This document shows positions 8,261 through 16,980 of a stretch of 64,000 nucleotides of DNA, in pieces. The first letter of the stretch is position 1. Each line of letters opens with the position of its first letter. The DNA comes from Arcobacter suis CECT 7833 (GTDB lineage Bacteria; Campylobacterota; Campylobacteria; Campylobacterales; Arcobacteraceae). The translations under genes and the position numbers were made by a program. The notes beneath the pieces were generated by a model. That model was not told the origin of the DNA, searched no databases, and saw only the letters and a program-made list of their open reading frames with translations. The stretch lies in assembly GCF_003544815.1 (NCBI RefSeq), contig NZ_CP032100.1, positions 1,240,001 through 1,304,000 on the forward strand, given 5' to 3'.

Positions 8261-9407
8261 ACAAGAATTTGATTATGTAATTGTTGGAGCTGGAATTGCT
8301 GGTTGTTCATTGGCTCATTTTTTATCAAAATATTCTCAATCAGTTTTATTAATAGATAAAAATGAAGATGTAGCTTTTGGTGCAAGTGGAGCAGCAGGAG
8401 CATTTTTGTCTCCACTTTTAGGAAAACCAAATAAGTTTAAAGATTTAATAACTAAATCATTAAACTTTTCAATAAATTATTATAAAGAGTATTTTTCTAC
8501 AGATTTGATAAACTGTGGAACATGTCGAATTCCAAAAAATAATGAAGATGAAGAAAAATTTCAAAGTTATATTCCCCATATGGATTTTGAATTTGAGAAG
8601 TATGAAGAGGGCTATTTATTTAAAATAGGAAGTTTAGTAAAACCTTATGAACTCTGTAAAAAGCTTTCGAATAATACACAAAAACTTTTTGATTATGAAG
8701 TAAAAACCATAAAAAAAGAAGAGAATATTTGGAATATAAATAATGAAATAAAAGCTAAAAATCTTTTTTTAGCAACAGGTGCGGATATTTCATTAATAGA
8801 GGAAAAGTATTTAGATATTAGAGCAGTTTGGGGACAAAAGATAGATATAAATACTACAACTCGTATAGATATTAATTATCATAAAGAGTGTTCATTATCA
8901 CTTTCAAATAATGAACAAGTAGTTTCAATAGGAGCTACTCATAATAGATTTGATGATAATAAAATAGATAGTAGTTACAATTTAAAGTTAAAAAATATCA
9001 ATAAAATCAAACATAATGATTATACAAATAATATTATACAAAATGATATAGCTGAACTTTTGAAAAAAGCTAATGATATAAAAGTCTTAAATGATATAAA
9101 AGTCTTAGATGTAAAGATTGGTGCAAGGGCTTCAAGTGTGGACTATTTTCCTATGGTTGGAAAGTTGGTTGATGCAGAAAAAAGTTTTGAAAAGTATCCC
9201 CACTTAAAAAATGGATTTCAAATAAAAAATGAAAATTTAGAGATGATTGAGAATCTTTATATTTTAAATGGAGTTGGTGGAAGAGGTTTTGTTTTATCTC
9301 CATATTTAGCTTATATTTTAGTGGAAAATATTTTTAATAATAAAGAACTAGAAGAAGAAATAACAAATTTTAGATTATTTAAAAGATGGGCTAAAAAACA
9401 AAAATAA
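8253..9407 (+). CDS. mnmC: FAD-dependent oxidoreductase, MnmC2-like (tRNA wobble uridine modification)
   Basis: A 384-residue flavoprotein. The N-terminal Rossmann motif is VIVGAGIAGCSLAHFL with LLIDKNE at strand end, followed by FGASGAAGAFLSPLLGKPN, which resembles the FAD domain of MnmC that converts cmnm5(s2)U34 to nm5(s2)U34. The C-terminus has GARASSVDYFPMVG and NGVGGRGFVLSP, the last FAD-contacting loop. The ATG at 8253 is preferred to an upstream in-frame start because the dinucleotide motif begins only 8-9 residues in. The methyltransferase half of MnmC is absent, as in other split forms. Other DAO-family oxidoreductases cannot be fully excluded. Confidence 0.72.
   Translation: MNKQEFDYVIVGAGIAGCSLAHFLSKYSQSVLLIDKNEDVAFGASGAAGAFLSPLLGKPNKFKDLITKSLNFSINYYKEYFSTDLINCGTCRIPKNNEDEEKFQSYIPHMDFEFEKYEEGYLFKIGSLVKPYELCKKLSNNTQKLFDYEVKTIKKEENIWNINNEIKAKNLFLATGADISLIEEKYLDIRAVWGQKIDINTTTRIDINYHKECSLSLSNNEQVVSIGATHNRFDDNKIDSSYNLKLKNINKIKHNDYTNNIIQNDIAELLKKANDIKVLNDIKVLDVKIGARASSVDYFPMVGKLVDAEKSFEKYPHLKNGFQIKNENLEMIENLYILNGVGGRGFVLSPYLAYILVENIFNNKELEEEITNFRLFKRWAKKQK
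9072..9107 (+). repeat. 18-bp tandem duplication inside the MnmC2-like gene
   Basis: AATGATATAAAAGTCTTA occurs twice back to back (9072-9089 and 9090-9107), adding an in-frame repeat NDIKVL-NDIKVL. The frame stays open, so it is probably a tolerated replication-slippage event. Confidence 0.85.
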
Positions 9408-9437
9408 GATATAAAAATAATAAAATTTAGGAATAAA

Positions 9438-10022
9438 ATGATAAAAAGTAGTTTTAAAATAGTCATCTTAGCAATTATAGGATTTGCACTTTTGATATAT
9501 TTAACAGCACCAGAAAATCCAAATAAAAATCAATTAAATCAAAATAATAAAAATGTTTTAAACATAGATTTTATTCCAAGATATTTTGAAATTGTTGGAA
9601 GTAATCCACATTCAAAATTTGAAACTATTTTTCAAAAAGGAGTTGAAAAATATTTGATAGTATTAAATCATGATAGTTTGGCTTTATTTAAAGATTTATA
9701 CAAGTATACAGATAAAAATATAGTTTTAATAGCAAATATTTCAAATACTCCTTGGCTTATAAAACAACTTGCAGTAAATGGGAAATTAGAAGAGATGTAT
9801 AAAGATTCAAAGATTCCTTTAATAAATGATTCAAATGGTTTATTTATCAATAATTTGGCTTTAAATGACAGCACACAAAATAAGTATTTTATTTATAAAC
9901 TAAATATTGATGGAACAATTGTAAAAATAAATGAAGGTTTAGTTGAATTAAATATTCTAGAAAAAGGAATTTTGGAAGAAAATTCTAAAAATAGTTTAGA
10001 ACAAATAGTTAAATCATTTTAA
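9438..10022 (+). CDS. Membrane-anchored periplasmic hypothetical protein
   Basis: 194 residues. A single N-terminal anchor (FKIVILAIIGFALLIYLTAP) precedes a periplasmic domain. The alternation YLIVLNHDSLALFKDLYKYTDKNIVLIANISNTPWLIKQLA...KIPLINDSNGLF looks like a thioredoxin-type fold without any CxxC pair. No family is recognised and no redox chemistry is implied. It sits between the MnmC2-like gene (30-base gap) and an L,D-transpeptidase gene (7-base gap), so it may be co-transcribed with either. Confidence 0.6.
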   Translation: MIKSSFKIVILAIIGFALLIYLTAPENPNKNQLNQNNKNVLNIDFIPRYFEIVGSNPHSKFETIFQKGVEKYLIVLNHDSLALFKDLYKYTDKNIVLIANISNTPWLIKQLAVNGKLEEMYKDSKIPLINDSNGLFINNLALNDSTQNKYFIYKLNIDGTIVKINEGLVELNILEKGILEENSKNSLEQIVKSF

Positions 10023-10029
10023 TTTATAG

Positions 10030-10998
10030 ATGAAAAGAGTCATTTTTTTTGTATTATTTTTTCAATTAGCACTTAATTGTGCAAATATAAAAACATATAC
10101 AATTGCTGTTTGTACAACTTTGGATTTTGATGGAGCAATGAATTGCAAACGAAAAATTGTAAAAGATAATAAGTTAGAAGTTTTTATTGTAAAAGATAAA
10201 GATAAAAAATTTAAAACTTATTATGGTTCATTCAAAAATATTGATGAAGCTAATAATGCAATTAAAACTATTTCTGATTTTATGAAAATACAAAAATCTT
10301 TTATAAAAGAACTTTCTTACGATTTAGAACAAAATAATGATAAAAATCCTCTTTTTTTAGATTTAAATTCAATGGATGAAAAATCAAATATTTCAAATGA
10401 AAGTATTTTAGGAATGAAATATTTTGATGAAATAAAAAAATATAAATTTGAAAAAAACAATGAACCAAAACATAAAGCAGTAAATAATAGTATTCTAAAA
10501 AGTGATCCAACTCTTAATATAACTTTATATGAACAATTAGTAATTGAAGTTGATTCTTCAAAAAATCTAATGGTTTTAAAAGGGAAACTTAACAATAAAA
10601 CTAGAAATATTCAGACTTATCTGGTTTCAACAGCTAAAGATGAAATAAAAAAACCAACAGGTGAGGGTAATGTTACTTCAATCACTTTAAAACCTTTTTG
10701 GTATCCAACCCAAGATACTATTGATACTTTTAAAAAAAGAGGAATAGATTTACCTAAAATTGTTCCACCTGGACATAGATTTAATTATATGGGTTCTGCA
10801 AAAATTAATCTTACACATATTGTAGATGGTAAAAATACTTTTAGAATACATGGCACTTTAGATGAAACAACCATTGGAACAAATGAATCAAGTGGTTGTA
10901 TTAGAATGAAAAATAACGAAGTAATTCAATTAGCTTCATTGTTGAATAAATTTGCTGATACAAGAGATATTGATAATATTAAAGTATTTTTAAAATAA
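10030..10998 (+). CDS. L,D-transpeptidase (YkuD family) with SPOR-like N-terminus
   Basis: Periplasmic peptidoglycan enzyme of 322 residues. A signal peptide (MKRVIFFVLFFQLALNCA) is followed by a SPOR-like region (about 20-95: KTYTIAVCTT...EVFIVKD...TYYGSFKNIDEANNAI), a linker, and the YkuD domain (about 175-320). The catalytic signature is complete: RIHGTLDETTIGTNESSGCIRM, with the active cysteine in SSGC. L,D-transpeptidases form 3-3 crosslinks, trim tetrapeptides or attach proteins to the wall. The SPOR-like part would target septal glycan. The exact activity is not decidable here. Confidence 0.85.
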   Translation: MKRVIFFVLFFQLALNCANIKTYTIAVCTTLDFDGAMNCKRKIVKDNKLEVFIVKDKDKKFKTYYGSFKNIDEANNAIKTISDFMKIQKSFIKELSYDLEQNNDKNPLFLDLNSMDEKSNISNESILGMKYFDEIKKYKFEKNNEPKHKAVNNSILKSDPTLNITLYEQLVIEVDSSKNLMVLKGKLNNKTRNIQTYLVSTAKDEIKKPTGEGNVTSITLKPFWYPTQDTIDTFKKRGIDLPKIVPPGHRFNYMGSAKINLTHIVDGKNTFRIHGTLDETTIGTNESSGCIRMKNNEVIQLASLLNKFADTRDIDNIKVFLK

Positions 10999-11140
10999 TT
11001 GCTCTTTTCTAACAAAAAAATCTTTTTATTTATTTAAATTTCGTTTTTATTTATAAGTAGTTATAATCATAATACACGTTTATTGTAATTTCTGAAAAAT
11101 CAAAATTTACAAGAAAACTATTTAAAATCTGGGAGCGTAT

Positions 11141-12289
11141 ATGCCTATTACTTTAACTGACGACATTTATCAAACTAATCTTATAGTTATTGCTATTTTG
11201 ATAGCAGTAGTTCTTTTTACTTTTAAAAGAGCAAAACATACAGATTTATTTCCTGTTTCTGTTACTCAAGAGCTAAAAGGGTTAGGAATTTTAACAGTTG
11301 TTTTTGCACATTTTGCTTACATGTTAGTAACAAATGCTGATTTTCTTTTTCCTCTTTCAATTATTGCAGGAGTAGGGGTTGATTTATTTCTTTTCATGTC
11401 AGGATATGGTTTAACTGTTGGAATGTTGAAAAAACCACTTCCGATTTTAGAATTTTATAAAAGAAGAGTAATAAAAATATTTATTCCATTTTGGGTAGCA
11501 ATTATTCTTATATTTGCTGCAAATGCAATATTTTTAGATATTCATTATTCTGTTCCTTATATGATTCAATCTTTACTTGGATGGTTTCCTACAGCAGAAG
11601 GATTTGCTGATGTTAATTCACCATTTTGGTACATAACTTGGATGATGATGTTTTATGTACTTTTTCCTTTAGTTTTTAGTACAAAAAGACCATGGTTAAG
11701 TGCAATAATTTTAGCTGTAATTACCACATTGATTGGAGTTTATAATCCTTTAGATATGGGTGATAATTGGCTTCATAGATTACATACAGTTGCTTTTTCT
11801 TTAGGTATTGTATTTGCTTGGCTTTTATTTGAAACAAAAGATAAAGAAAATAAATTGGTTGTATATTTAAAAGAATTTAGAAATAAAGCTAAATTTACCC
11901 CTTATATTGTTATTGCTTTAATGCTTGGTGTTGTAGTTTATATGTCTTTACATACAACTGCTAATCATTGGCCTACATTAACAGCAATTTTAGGAAAAGG
12001 ATATTTTGTTGACCAACTTACTTCTATTGTTATAATGTTCGCATTTATTGTTATCTTTTCTCTTAAGAAATTTGATAATAAATTTTTATCAATATATGGA
12101 CTTTATTCATTTGAAGTATATTTAATTCACTGGCCATTAATTGGTCGTTATGATATATTCTTTGATATATTTCCTGCATGGGCAGCTGTAATTGCTTGGT
12201 TAATTACATTTATTGTAGTTAGTTGGTTATTACAAAAAATCACTACACCACTTGGTGCATGGATAGATAGTCGTTTAGCTAAGCATTAA
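11141..12289 (+). CDS. Acyltransferase 3 family integral membrane protein
   Basis: 382 residues with about ten hydrophobic helices. The family signature is QELKGLGILTVVFAHFAYML (His in the first core helix), GVGVDLFLFMSGYGLTVGM and EFYKRRVIKIFIPFWVAI, which match the acyltransferase 3 family of O-acyl transferases acting on envelope sugars. The substrate is unknown and no glycan cluster surrounds it. It appears monocistronic, with a terminator-like hairpin just downstream. Confidence 0.85.
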   Translation: MPITLTDDIYQTNLIVIAILIAVVLFTFKRAKHTDLFPVSVTQELKGLGILTVVFAHFAYMLVTNADFLFPLSIIAGVGVDLFLFMSGYGLTVGMLKKPLPILEFYKRRVIKIFIPFWVAIILIFAANAIFLDIHYSVPYMIQSLLGWFPTAEGFADVNSPFWYITWMMMFYVLFPLVFSTKRPWLSAIILAVITTLIGVYNPLDMGDNWLHRLHTVAFSLGIVFAWLLFETKDKENKLVVYLKEFRNKAKFTPYIVIALMLGVVVYMSLHTTANHWPTLTAILGKGYFVDQLTSIVIMFAFIVIFSLKKFDNKFLSIYGLYSFEVYLIHWPLIGRYDIFFDIFPAWAAVIAWLITFIVVSWLLQKITTPLGAWIDSRLAKH

Positions 12290-12299
12290 ATAAACTAAA

Positions 12300-12332
12300 T
12301 TTAAGTGTGAGAATTATGTTTTCACACTTAAA
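12300..12332 (+). terminator. Terminator-like hairpin after the acyltransferase gene
   Basis: Perfect 11-bp stem TTTAAGTGTGA (12300-12310) with TCACACTTAAA (12322-12332) and an 11-nt loop. A T-rich stretch begins five bases later. Confidence 0.6.
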
Positions 12333-12504
12333 GAGGTTTTTATATAAATATATCACTCTTCTCTTTACTACTAAATATTTCAATACCACAAAAAATACCG
12401 TAATAAATTTGTTCATAACTAACAATAGTAAAAAATATATATAAAGAAAAAAGCGAAGAAAATCTTGATTTTATATGGTCTTGAGAGTAAAATAAATCTA
12501 TTAG

Positions 12505-12589
12505 TGGTGCCCGTGGTCGGACTCGAACCGACAAGCCGTTAAGCGGTTGATTTTGAATCAACTGAGTTTACCAATTTCTCCACACGGGC
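12505..12589 (-). tRNA. tRNA-Leu (anticodon CAA)
   Basis: On the minus strand an 85-nt cloverleaf begins GCCCGTG and ends CACGGGC-A-CCA, so CCA is encoded. The anticodon arm is GTTGA-TTCAAAA-TCAAC, placing CAA in the loop (reads UUG, leucine). A long variable arm (CGCTTAACGGCTTG region) and the TPsiC arm GTCGG-TTCGAGT-CCGAC fit a class II leucine tRNA. It lies downstream of hup, behind a terminator. Confidence 0.95.
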
Positions 12590-12596
12590 TTGAAGC

Positions 12597-12622
12597 TATA
12601 AAAGGCTAGAAAGCCTTTTATA
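12597..12622 (-). terminator. Terminator between hup and tRNA-Leu
   Basis: Perfect 11-bp stem TATAAAAGGCT (12597-12607) with AGCCTTTTATA (12612-12622) and a 4-nt loop. On the minus strand the right arm carries the U-rich end, so it probably ends hup transcription. Confidence 0.7.
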
Positions 12623-12627
12623 AAAAA

Positions 12628-12906
12628 TTATTTAGCTGCTACAGCTTCTTTTAAAGCTTTTCCAACTTTAAATTTAGCAACAGTTGTAGCTGCAACATTA
12701 ACAGTTTTATCAGTTCCTGGAACTTTAGCTGTTCTTGCTGCTCTATCAGCAGTTGCGAATGTTCCAAATCCAATAAAGCTTACAGACTCTTTTTTTACTA
12801 ATGTTTCTGTAATAGTATCTAATACAGCGTCAACTGCACCTTTTGCATCTTTTTTTGATAAACCAGCTTTTGCAGCAACTGCGTCGATAAATTCTGCTTT
12901 GTTCAT
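12628..12906 (-). CDS. hup: DNA-binding protein HU
   Basis: A 92-residue nucleoid protein that bends DNA as a dimer. The sequence is a standard HU: MNKAEFIDAVAAKAGLSKKDAK, then SFIGFGTFATADRAARTAKVPGT with the beta-arm region, and VAKFKVGKALKEAV at the end. The ATG at 12906 is preceded by a strong AAGGAG site. It uses GC-richer codons than its neighbours, as expected for a highly expressed gene. Monocistronic. Confidence 0.95.
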   Translation of the reverse strand: MNKAEFIDAVAAKAGLSKKDAKGAVDAVLDTITETLVKKESVSFIGFGTFATADRAARTAKVPGTDKTVNVAATTVAKFKVGKALKEAVAAK

Positions 12907-13027
12907 GGATGAACTCCTTGTATAAAATTAAATTGTGAAAACTTTATAGTATTTAAGCTTTAAAATAGCTAAAATTAGGGCATTTCGTAAATATTTATAG
13001 TTAAAAATAACCAAAAAGGGAGTTTTC

Positions 13028-13606
13028 CTATTCAAAAGAGCTTTTAATACTTAAAAGTCGACAAGAATTTTCTAAAATAGCAATCTTTTTTACAAGCTCA
13101 TGAACATCTCGATCATAGACATAAGTACCAATTCCTTTTATTATCATTATGTTATTTTGAGACTCTTTTAAGTATTTTGTAATTTCTAAAGCATTTCTTT
13201 TATACCAAGTCTCAAAATCACCTGGATTGTAAATTGAAATTTCTCCAAACGTAGTTTTTCCAAAGAAATCTTCAAAAATGATTTTGTCATGTTCAAAAGT
13301 ATAAGCGGTTGTATAAATAGGCATTCCAAAAGCTATATATTTTGCTTCATGTATATTTGCGTAGATTGTAGCGTGAATATGAGATTCTATACTTGCTATA
13401 TTCCATCTATAATCTTGTTTATTTATGTTTAGAGTACAAAGTGATTTTTCATCCATTTTGTCAAAAATAGCATCACTTGTATTTATTGTAAAATTGTATT
13501 GATCTAATTTTGCAGAAATTGCACCATGATAAATACCAAAAAAGTTTTTACTAAACATTGTTAATGACAAATCTGAAAGTAACTTTACTGTATCTTTATC
13601 AATCAT
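13028..13606 (-). CDS. Class II aldolase/adducin-like protein
   Basis: 192 residues if started at the ATG at 13606 (MIDKDTVKLLSDLSLTMFSKNFF). A longer frame upstream would run antisense into rsmH and is rejected. The segments GIYHGAISAKLDQYNFTINTSDAIFDKM, SHIHATIYANI and NNIMIIKGIGTYVYD match the class II aldolase/adducin N-terminal fold, and the histidines in SHIH are a likely part of a metal site. The family includes fuculose- and ribulose-phosphate aldolases. The substrate cannot be told. It is divergent from rsmH. Confidence 0.7.
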   Translation of the reverse strand: MIDKDTVKLLSDLSLTMFSKNFFGIYHGAISAKLDQYNFTINTSDAIFDKMDEKSLCTLNINKQDYRWNIASIESHIHATIYANIHEAKYIAFGMPIYTTAYTFEHDKIIFEDFFGKTTFGEISIYNPGDFETWYKRNALEITKYLKESQNNIMIIKGIGTYVYDRDVHELVKKIAILENSCRLLSIKSSFE

Positions 13607-13665
13607 TTTAAAAGCCTTAAATATATTTTGGATATTATATACTAATTTAAATAAGGACCGTTTTA

Positions 13666-14568
13666 ATGAATATTCCCCATATCCCTGTTTTATATAAAGA
13701 GACATTAGGAGCTTTTGATAATATAGATGATGGATATATAATAGATTGTACAACAGGATTTGCAGGTCATAGTAGTGGATTATTAGCTTCAAATAAGAAT
13801 ATTAAACTAATTTGTAATGATCAAGATGATGAAGCTTTAGAGTTCAGTAAAAATAGGTTAGAACCATATAAACAAAGAGTAATTTTTAATAAAGGTAATT
13901 TTGAACATGTTATTGATAGTTTTAAAGATTATGAGATAAGAGGTGTTTTAGCAGATATTGGGGTTTCTTCTTTACAACTTGATAAACTTGAACGTGGTTT
14001 TGGTTTTGAAAGTGATACTTTAGATATGAGAATGAATCAAAATCAAAGTTTAGATGCAGCAACGGTTGTAAATACTTATTCTCAAGCAGAATTAGAAAGA
14101 GTTTTCAAAGATTGTGGAGAAGTCAGAGAATATAAAAAAGTTGCATCATTAATTGTAAATAATAGACCTTTTGCTAGTGCCAAACAAATTTCAGAACTTT
14201 TATCAAAAAAGATGTCAAAGGGTAAAATTCATCCAGCAACTCTTCCTTTTCAAGGAATTAGAATAGAAGTAAATGACGAATTAGGTGTATTAGAAAGACT
14301 TTTTGATTCTTTAGAAAAAGCAAAATTAAAAAATTGTATAGTGGCAATTATTTCTTTTCACTCTTTAGAAGATAGGATTGTAAAGAATTATTTTAAAAAA
14401 TGGACAAAATCTTGTATTTGCCCTGAGGGTATTTTTAGATGCGAATGTGGAAATAATCACGCTTTAGGAAAAATTATAACAAAAAAACCTATAATTCCAA
14501 CGGCACTTGAAATAAAACAAAATCCAAGAAGCAGAAGTTCAAAATTAAGGATTTTTAAATTTGACTAA
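13666..14568 (+). CDS. rsmH: 16S rRNA (cytosine1402-N4)-methyltransferase
   Basis: Methylates N4 of C1402 in 16S rRNA using SAM. At 300 residues the length is typical. Family hallmarks are the N-terminal HIPVLYKETLGAF, IIDCTTGFAGHSSGLL as the SAM-binding motif, ADIGVSSLQLD, GFGFESDTLDMRMNQ, the PFQGIRIEVNDELG core and IISFHSLEDRIVKNYF near the end. It heads the classical mraW-ftsL order, since a small FtsL-like gene overlaps its stop. Confidence 0.95.
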   Translation: MNIPHIPVLYKETLGAFDNIDDGYIIDCTTGFAGHSSGLLASNKNIKLICNDQDDEALEFSKNRLEPYKQRVIFNKGNFEHVIDSFKDYEIRGVLADIGVSSLQLDKLERGFGFESDTLDMRMNQNQSLDAATVVNTYSQAELERVFKDCGEVREYKKVASLIVNNRPFASAKQISELLSKKMSKGKIHPATLPFQGIRIEVNDELGVLERLFDSLEKAKLKNCIVAIISFHSLEDRIVKNYFKKWTKSCICPEGIFRCECGNNHALGKIITKKPIIPTALEIKQNPRSRSSKLRIFKFD

Positions 14569-14818
14569 GTTAAATGCTAGTAATTCATTATTTATGGTTT
14601 TCGTATTGTTGATTATTGCGCTATTTTTGTATTTTCCTAAAATATATTTAAGAAGTAATATTTATTATACAAGTAAAGATATAAATAGATTATATGCCCA
14701 CTATATTTCATTACAAGAAGAGAATATCTTTTTATCTCAACAGCTTGAGGATATGAAGTTTAAAAATCAAATTATTGATTCTTTGTTATTTAATCCATTG
14801 GAACAAAATAAGAGATAA
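14561..14818 (+). CDS. FtsL-like small bitopic membrane protein
   Basis: 85 residues starting at a TTG (14561) that overlaps the rsmH stop by eight bases, with AAGGA nine bases upstream. One transmembrane helix (SLFMVFVLLIIALFLYFPKIYL) is followed by a short coiled coil (NRLYAHYISLQEENIFLSQQLEDM). Size, topology and position directly after rsmH are those of the divisome protein FtsL. Sequence identity in FtsL is always low, so the call rests on context. Confidence 0.6.
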   Translation: MTKLNASNSLFMVFVLLIIALFLYFPKIYLRSNIYYTSKDINRLYAHYISLQEENIFLSQQLEDMKFKNQIIDSLLFNPLEQNKR

Positions 14819-14823
14819 AATTT

Positions 14824-14855
14824 ATTTTATAAGCTTTAAAAAAAGCTTATAAAAT
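14824..14855. terminator. Bidirectional terminator
   Basis: Perfect 14-bp inverted repeat ATTTTATAAGCTTT (14824-14837) and AAAGCTTATAAAAT (14842-14855) with a 4-nt A loop. It lies between two convergent genes and overlaps the stop of the minus-strand gene, so it can serve both. Confidence 0.8.
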
Positions 14856-16121
14856 AACGATTCCTTGAATTCTATTTAATATATTTGTATCTTCATCAAA
14901 ATCTTTTATATCTTTTCCTGGCTCTAATGTAGTTATTGTAGCTTTTCCAATAATATGTCTATATTTTTTTCCATCATTATCTTTTAATCTTACACTCCAA
15001 ATATTGTGAAAAACTAGAGGTTCATTTTCTTTAACTCCAATATAAAGCATTATATGACCCTTTAAATATACTAAAGTTGAAAAAGGAACACCATTTTTTT
15101 TCATGAATTCTTTTTTTTCATCGTTCGATAAGTTCGACATATCAAGATATTTTCCATTTGAAAGTTGAGCTTTCGAGTTTCTATGTAAGAATTTTCCAAA
15201 AGTTGCAAAATAATCTTGCGTAAAACTAGAACAATCTCTATTATTTAATAATCCACCCCAACCATAAGGTTCATCTATTAATTGTTTGGCTATTTTGATT
15301 CTATTTTCAGAATTAAATACAAGGGGCATAGCTTCAACTTCATCATTATTTAGAGTAATATATGAAATAAGAGCATTTTGATTATCATCTTTTTTTGCAA
15401 TTATAAATTTATTGTTTTTTTTAGGAAAAATTGTAGCTACTTTTATGTATTCTCTAAAAATTGGGTCATAAATTGGAAATTTTTCTTTTACTGAAATAAA
15501 ATAGTTTGAAGTTTTAAATTCTTGAATAAAATTATCATCTACAAAAGCAATAGTTCCTATTTCAATCCAACCTCCAACAGTACTTGATTCTATGTAAGCC
15601 CAAGCTCTATCTTTTGATAAATGAGAAACTATTATTGGAGTATTGATTTTGATTGAAGAGTTTTGATTGTAATCAAATGGAAAACCTTCTCCTGGTTGTG
15701 TTGGGTCATAAAACATAGGTGAATTTGTTGGAATAACTCTGATATTTACATTTTTTAAAGTAATTGCTTTTTTTGCCAAAGTATTATAATTATCAAAATT
15801 TGAATTTTCTATTTGTTTATCAAACCAAGAAGTAGTAGCTAATTGATGATTTTCCAGATAAACTTTTTTATTTTTATAAGATTGTCCCCACATAGCTTCT
15901 ATTTTAGGAAAAGATACTTTTGTTGAGTTCCAAGGTTTGAAATATTTATCAAAAAAATCTTTTGTAATTAATAAAGAATTAAAAGAGTCATCATTTGCTG
16001 TTTTTGCTAAAATTTCTATATCACTATTTTTTGTTTGAACAATTGGCTCTTTTATAGAACATGCTGTAAATAGTAAAGTTGAAATACAAAGAAATAAAAA
16101 TTGTTTGTAATTTATAATCAT
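14847..16121 (-). CDS. SH3/NlpC-P60 cell-wall peptidase lipoprotein
   Basis: 424 residues. The signal peptide ends in a lipobox (LLFTAC), so it is probably a lipoprotein. The middle part has two SH3-like regions (around VIPTNSPMFYDP and AWAYIESSTVGGWIEIG). The C-terminal NlpC/P60 domain has the catalytic cysteine in YGWGGLLNNRDCSSFTQDYF and a histidine in LKGHIMLYIGV. These enzymes cleave stem peptides of peptidoglycan, commonly at gamma-D-Glu-diaminopimelate. Monocistronic as far as can be seen. Confidence 0.85.
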   Translation of the reverse strand: MIINYKQFLFLCISTLLFTACSIKEPIVQTKNSDIEILAKTANDDSFNSLLITKDFFDKYFKPWNSTKVSFPKIEAMWGQSYKNKKVYLENHQLATTSWFDKQIENSNFDNYNTLAKKAITLKNVNIRVIPTNSPMFYDPTQPGEGFPFDYNQNSSIKINTPIIVSHLSKDRAWAYIESSTVGGWIEIGTIAFVDDNFIQEFKTSNYFISVKEKFPIYDPIFREYIKVATIFPKKNNKFIIAKKDDNQNALISYITLNNDEVEAMPLVFNSENRIKIAKQLIDEPYGWGGLLNNRDCSSFTQDYFATFGKFLHRNSKAQLSNGKYLDMSNLSNDEKKEFMKKNGVPFSTLVYLKGHIMLYIGVKENEPLVFHNIWSVRLKDNDGKKYRHIIGKATITTLEPGKDIKDFDEDTNILNRIQGIVIL

Positions 16122-16248
16122 TTTTATCCTATAAAATAAATTTTTTATGATTGTATCATTTTATGGGTAAAGAATTTATTCTTAAAATTTTAGAATGTTT
16201 TTTTTAGCAATTAATAGTTATAGTAAATAAATTATTTTGAGGAAAATC

Positions 16249-16644
16249 ATGTATAAGTTCTCTATTAGTAAAGATTTATTTGATGATATTTTATTGAAAA
16301 AAATTAAAATTTTAGAAAAAGAAAATACAAATTATTGGAAAAAAGAGTTACTTGAACCTATAATTATTGATAATAAATTAACATATAAAATCAAACAATT
16401 TGAAAGAATAATTTTGACAAATGGCTTAGGAGAAGATAAACCTCAAATGACTCTTGAATGTTTAAAGGTTGATTATTCTATTAAAAATGCTTGCTTTGAA
16501 TTTTATTTAGGAAAGATATTAGAACAAAAAAATACAACTATCAATGAAAATCAAAAAGATATTTTAATTGAACAATTATTAAAAGAGAAAGAAGAATTGG
16601 AAAATATATTAGTTGAAATTAGAAATAGCAAGATTTTTCAATAA
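16249..16644 (+). CDS. Hypothetical protein (131 aa)
   Basis: No family recognised. The ATG at 16249 follows TGAGGA closely and is preferred over an in-frame TTG at 16237. The protein starts MYKFSISKDLFDDILLKKI, contains an ERIILTNGLGEDKPQMTLEC stretch, and ends in a helix rich in E, K and L (about 105-130) that could form a coiled coil. No signal peptide. A terminator overlaps its stop. Confidence 0.55.
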   Translation: MYKFSISKDLFDDILLKKIKILEKENTNYWKKELLEPIIIDNKLTYKIKQFERIILTNGLGEDKPQMTLECLKVDYSIKNACFEFYLGKILEQKNTTINENQKDILIEQLLKEKEELENILVEIRNSKIFQ

Positions 16645-16664
16645 CTAGATTTTATTCTAGTTAT
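16641..16664 (+). terminator. Terminator between convergent genes
   Basis: Perfect 9-bp stem ATAACTAGA (16641-16649) with TCTAGTTAT (16656-16664) and a 6-nt loop. It overlaps the stop of the plus-strand gene and precedes the 3' end of the cytochrome gene. Confidence 0.6.
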
Positions 16665-16676
16665 CGAAGTTTTAAA

Positions 16677-16952
16677 TTATTTTATGATTAAGTCCGCAAT
16701 TTCATTCATAGTAGCTTCGTTCATATCTTTAACTTGACCTACCATTAATCCTTTTTGAGCTCCACCATAAGTTCCATTTTGATAACCTTTAAGTGCAGCA
16801 ACAAAGTCAGCTTTAGACATATCTTTGATAACTTTTGATTTTCCTAATGCAGCTTTTTCACCATTTGCACCATGACAAACAACACATTTATCATAAGACC
16901 CAGCAAAAGCAACACATGCAGTTAATAACGAAGCAATAACAATTTTTTTCAT
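16677..16952 (-). CDS. Monohaem cytochrome c (c553-type)
   Basis: 91 residues from the ATG at 16952, which has AAGGA six bases upstream; a TTG six bases earlier is less likely. A signal peptide (MKKIVIASLLTACVAFAG) precedes a single CVVCH haem-binding motif. The distal methionine is probably in GLMVGQVKDM. Small soluble periplasmic cytochromes of this type shuttle electrons between the bc1 complex and terminal oxidases or reductases. The upstream region carries a CRP/FNR-type site. Confidence 0.88.
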   Translation of the reverse strand: MKKIVIASLLTACVAFAGSYDKCVVCHGANGEKAALGKSKVIKDMSKADFVAALKGYQNGTYGGAQKGLMVGQVKDMNEATMNEIADLIIK

Positions 16953-16980
16953 AGACAATCCTTTTTATTTTGTTATTTTA

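Noticed and set aside
12340-12561. 73-codon minus-strand frame over the tRNA region
   Set aside because: It lies over the tRNA-Leu 3' part and the intergenic gap, has no recognisable protein features, and is explained by the RNA gene.
13607-13792. Upstream extension of the class II aldolase-like gene
   Set aside because: It would run antisense through the rsmH start. The domain begins normally after the ATG at 13606.
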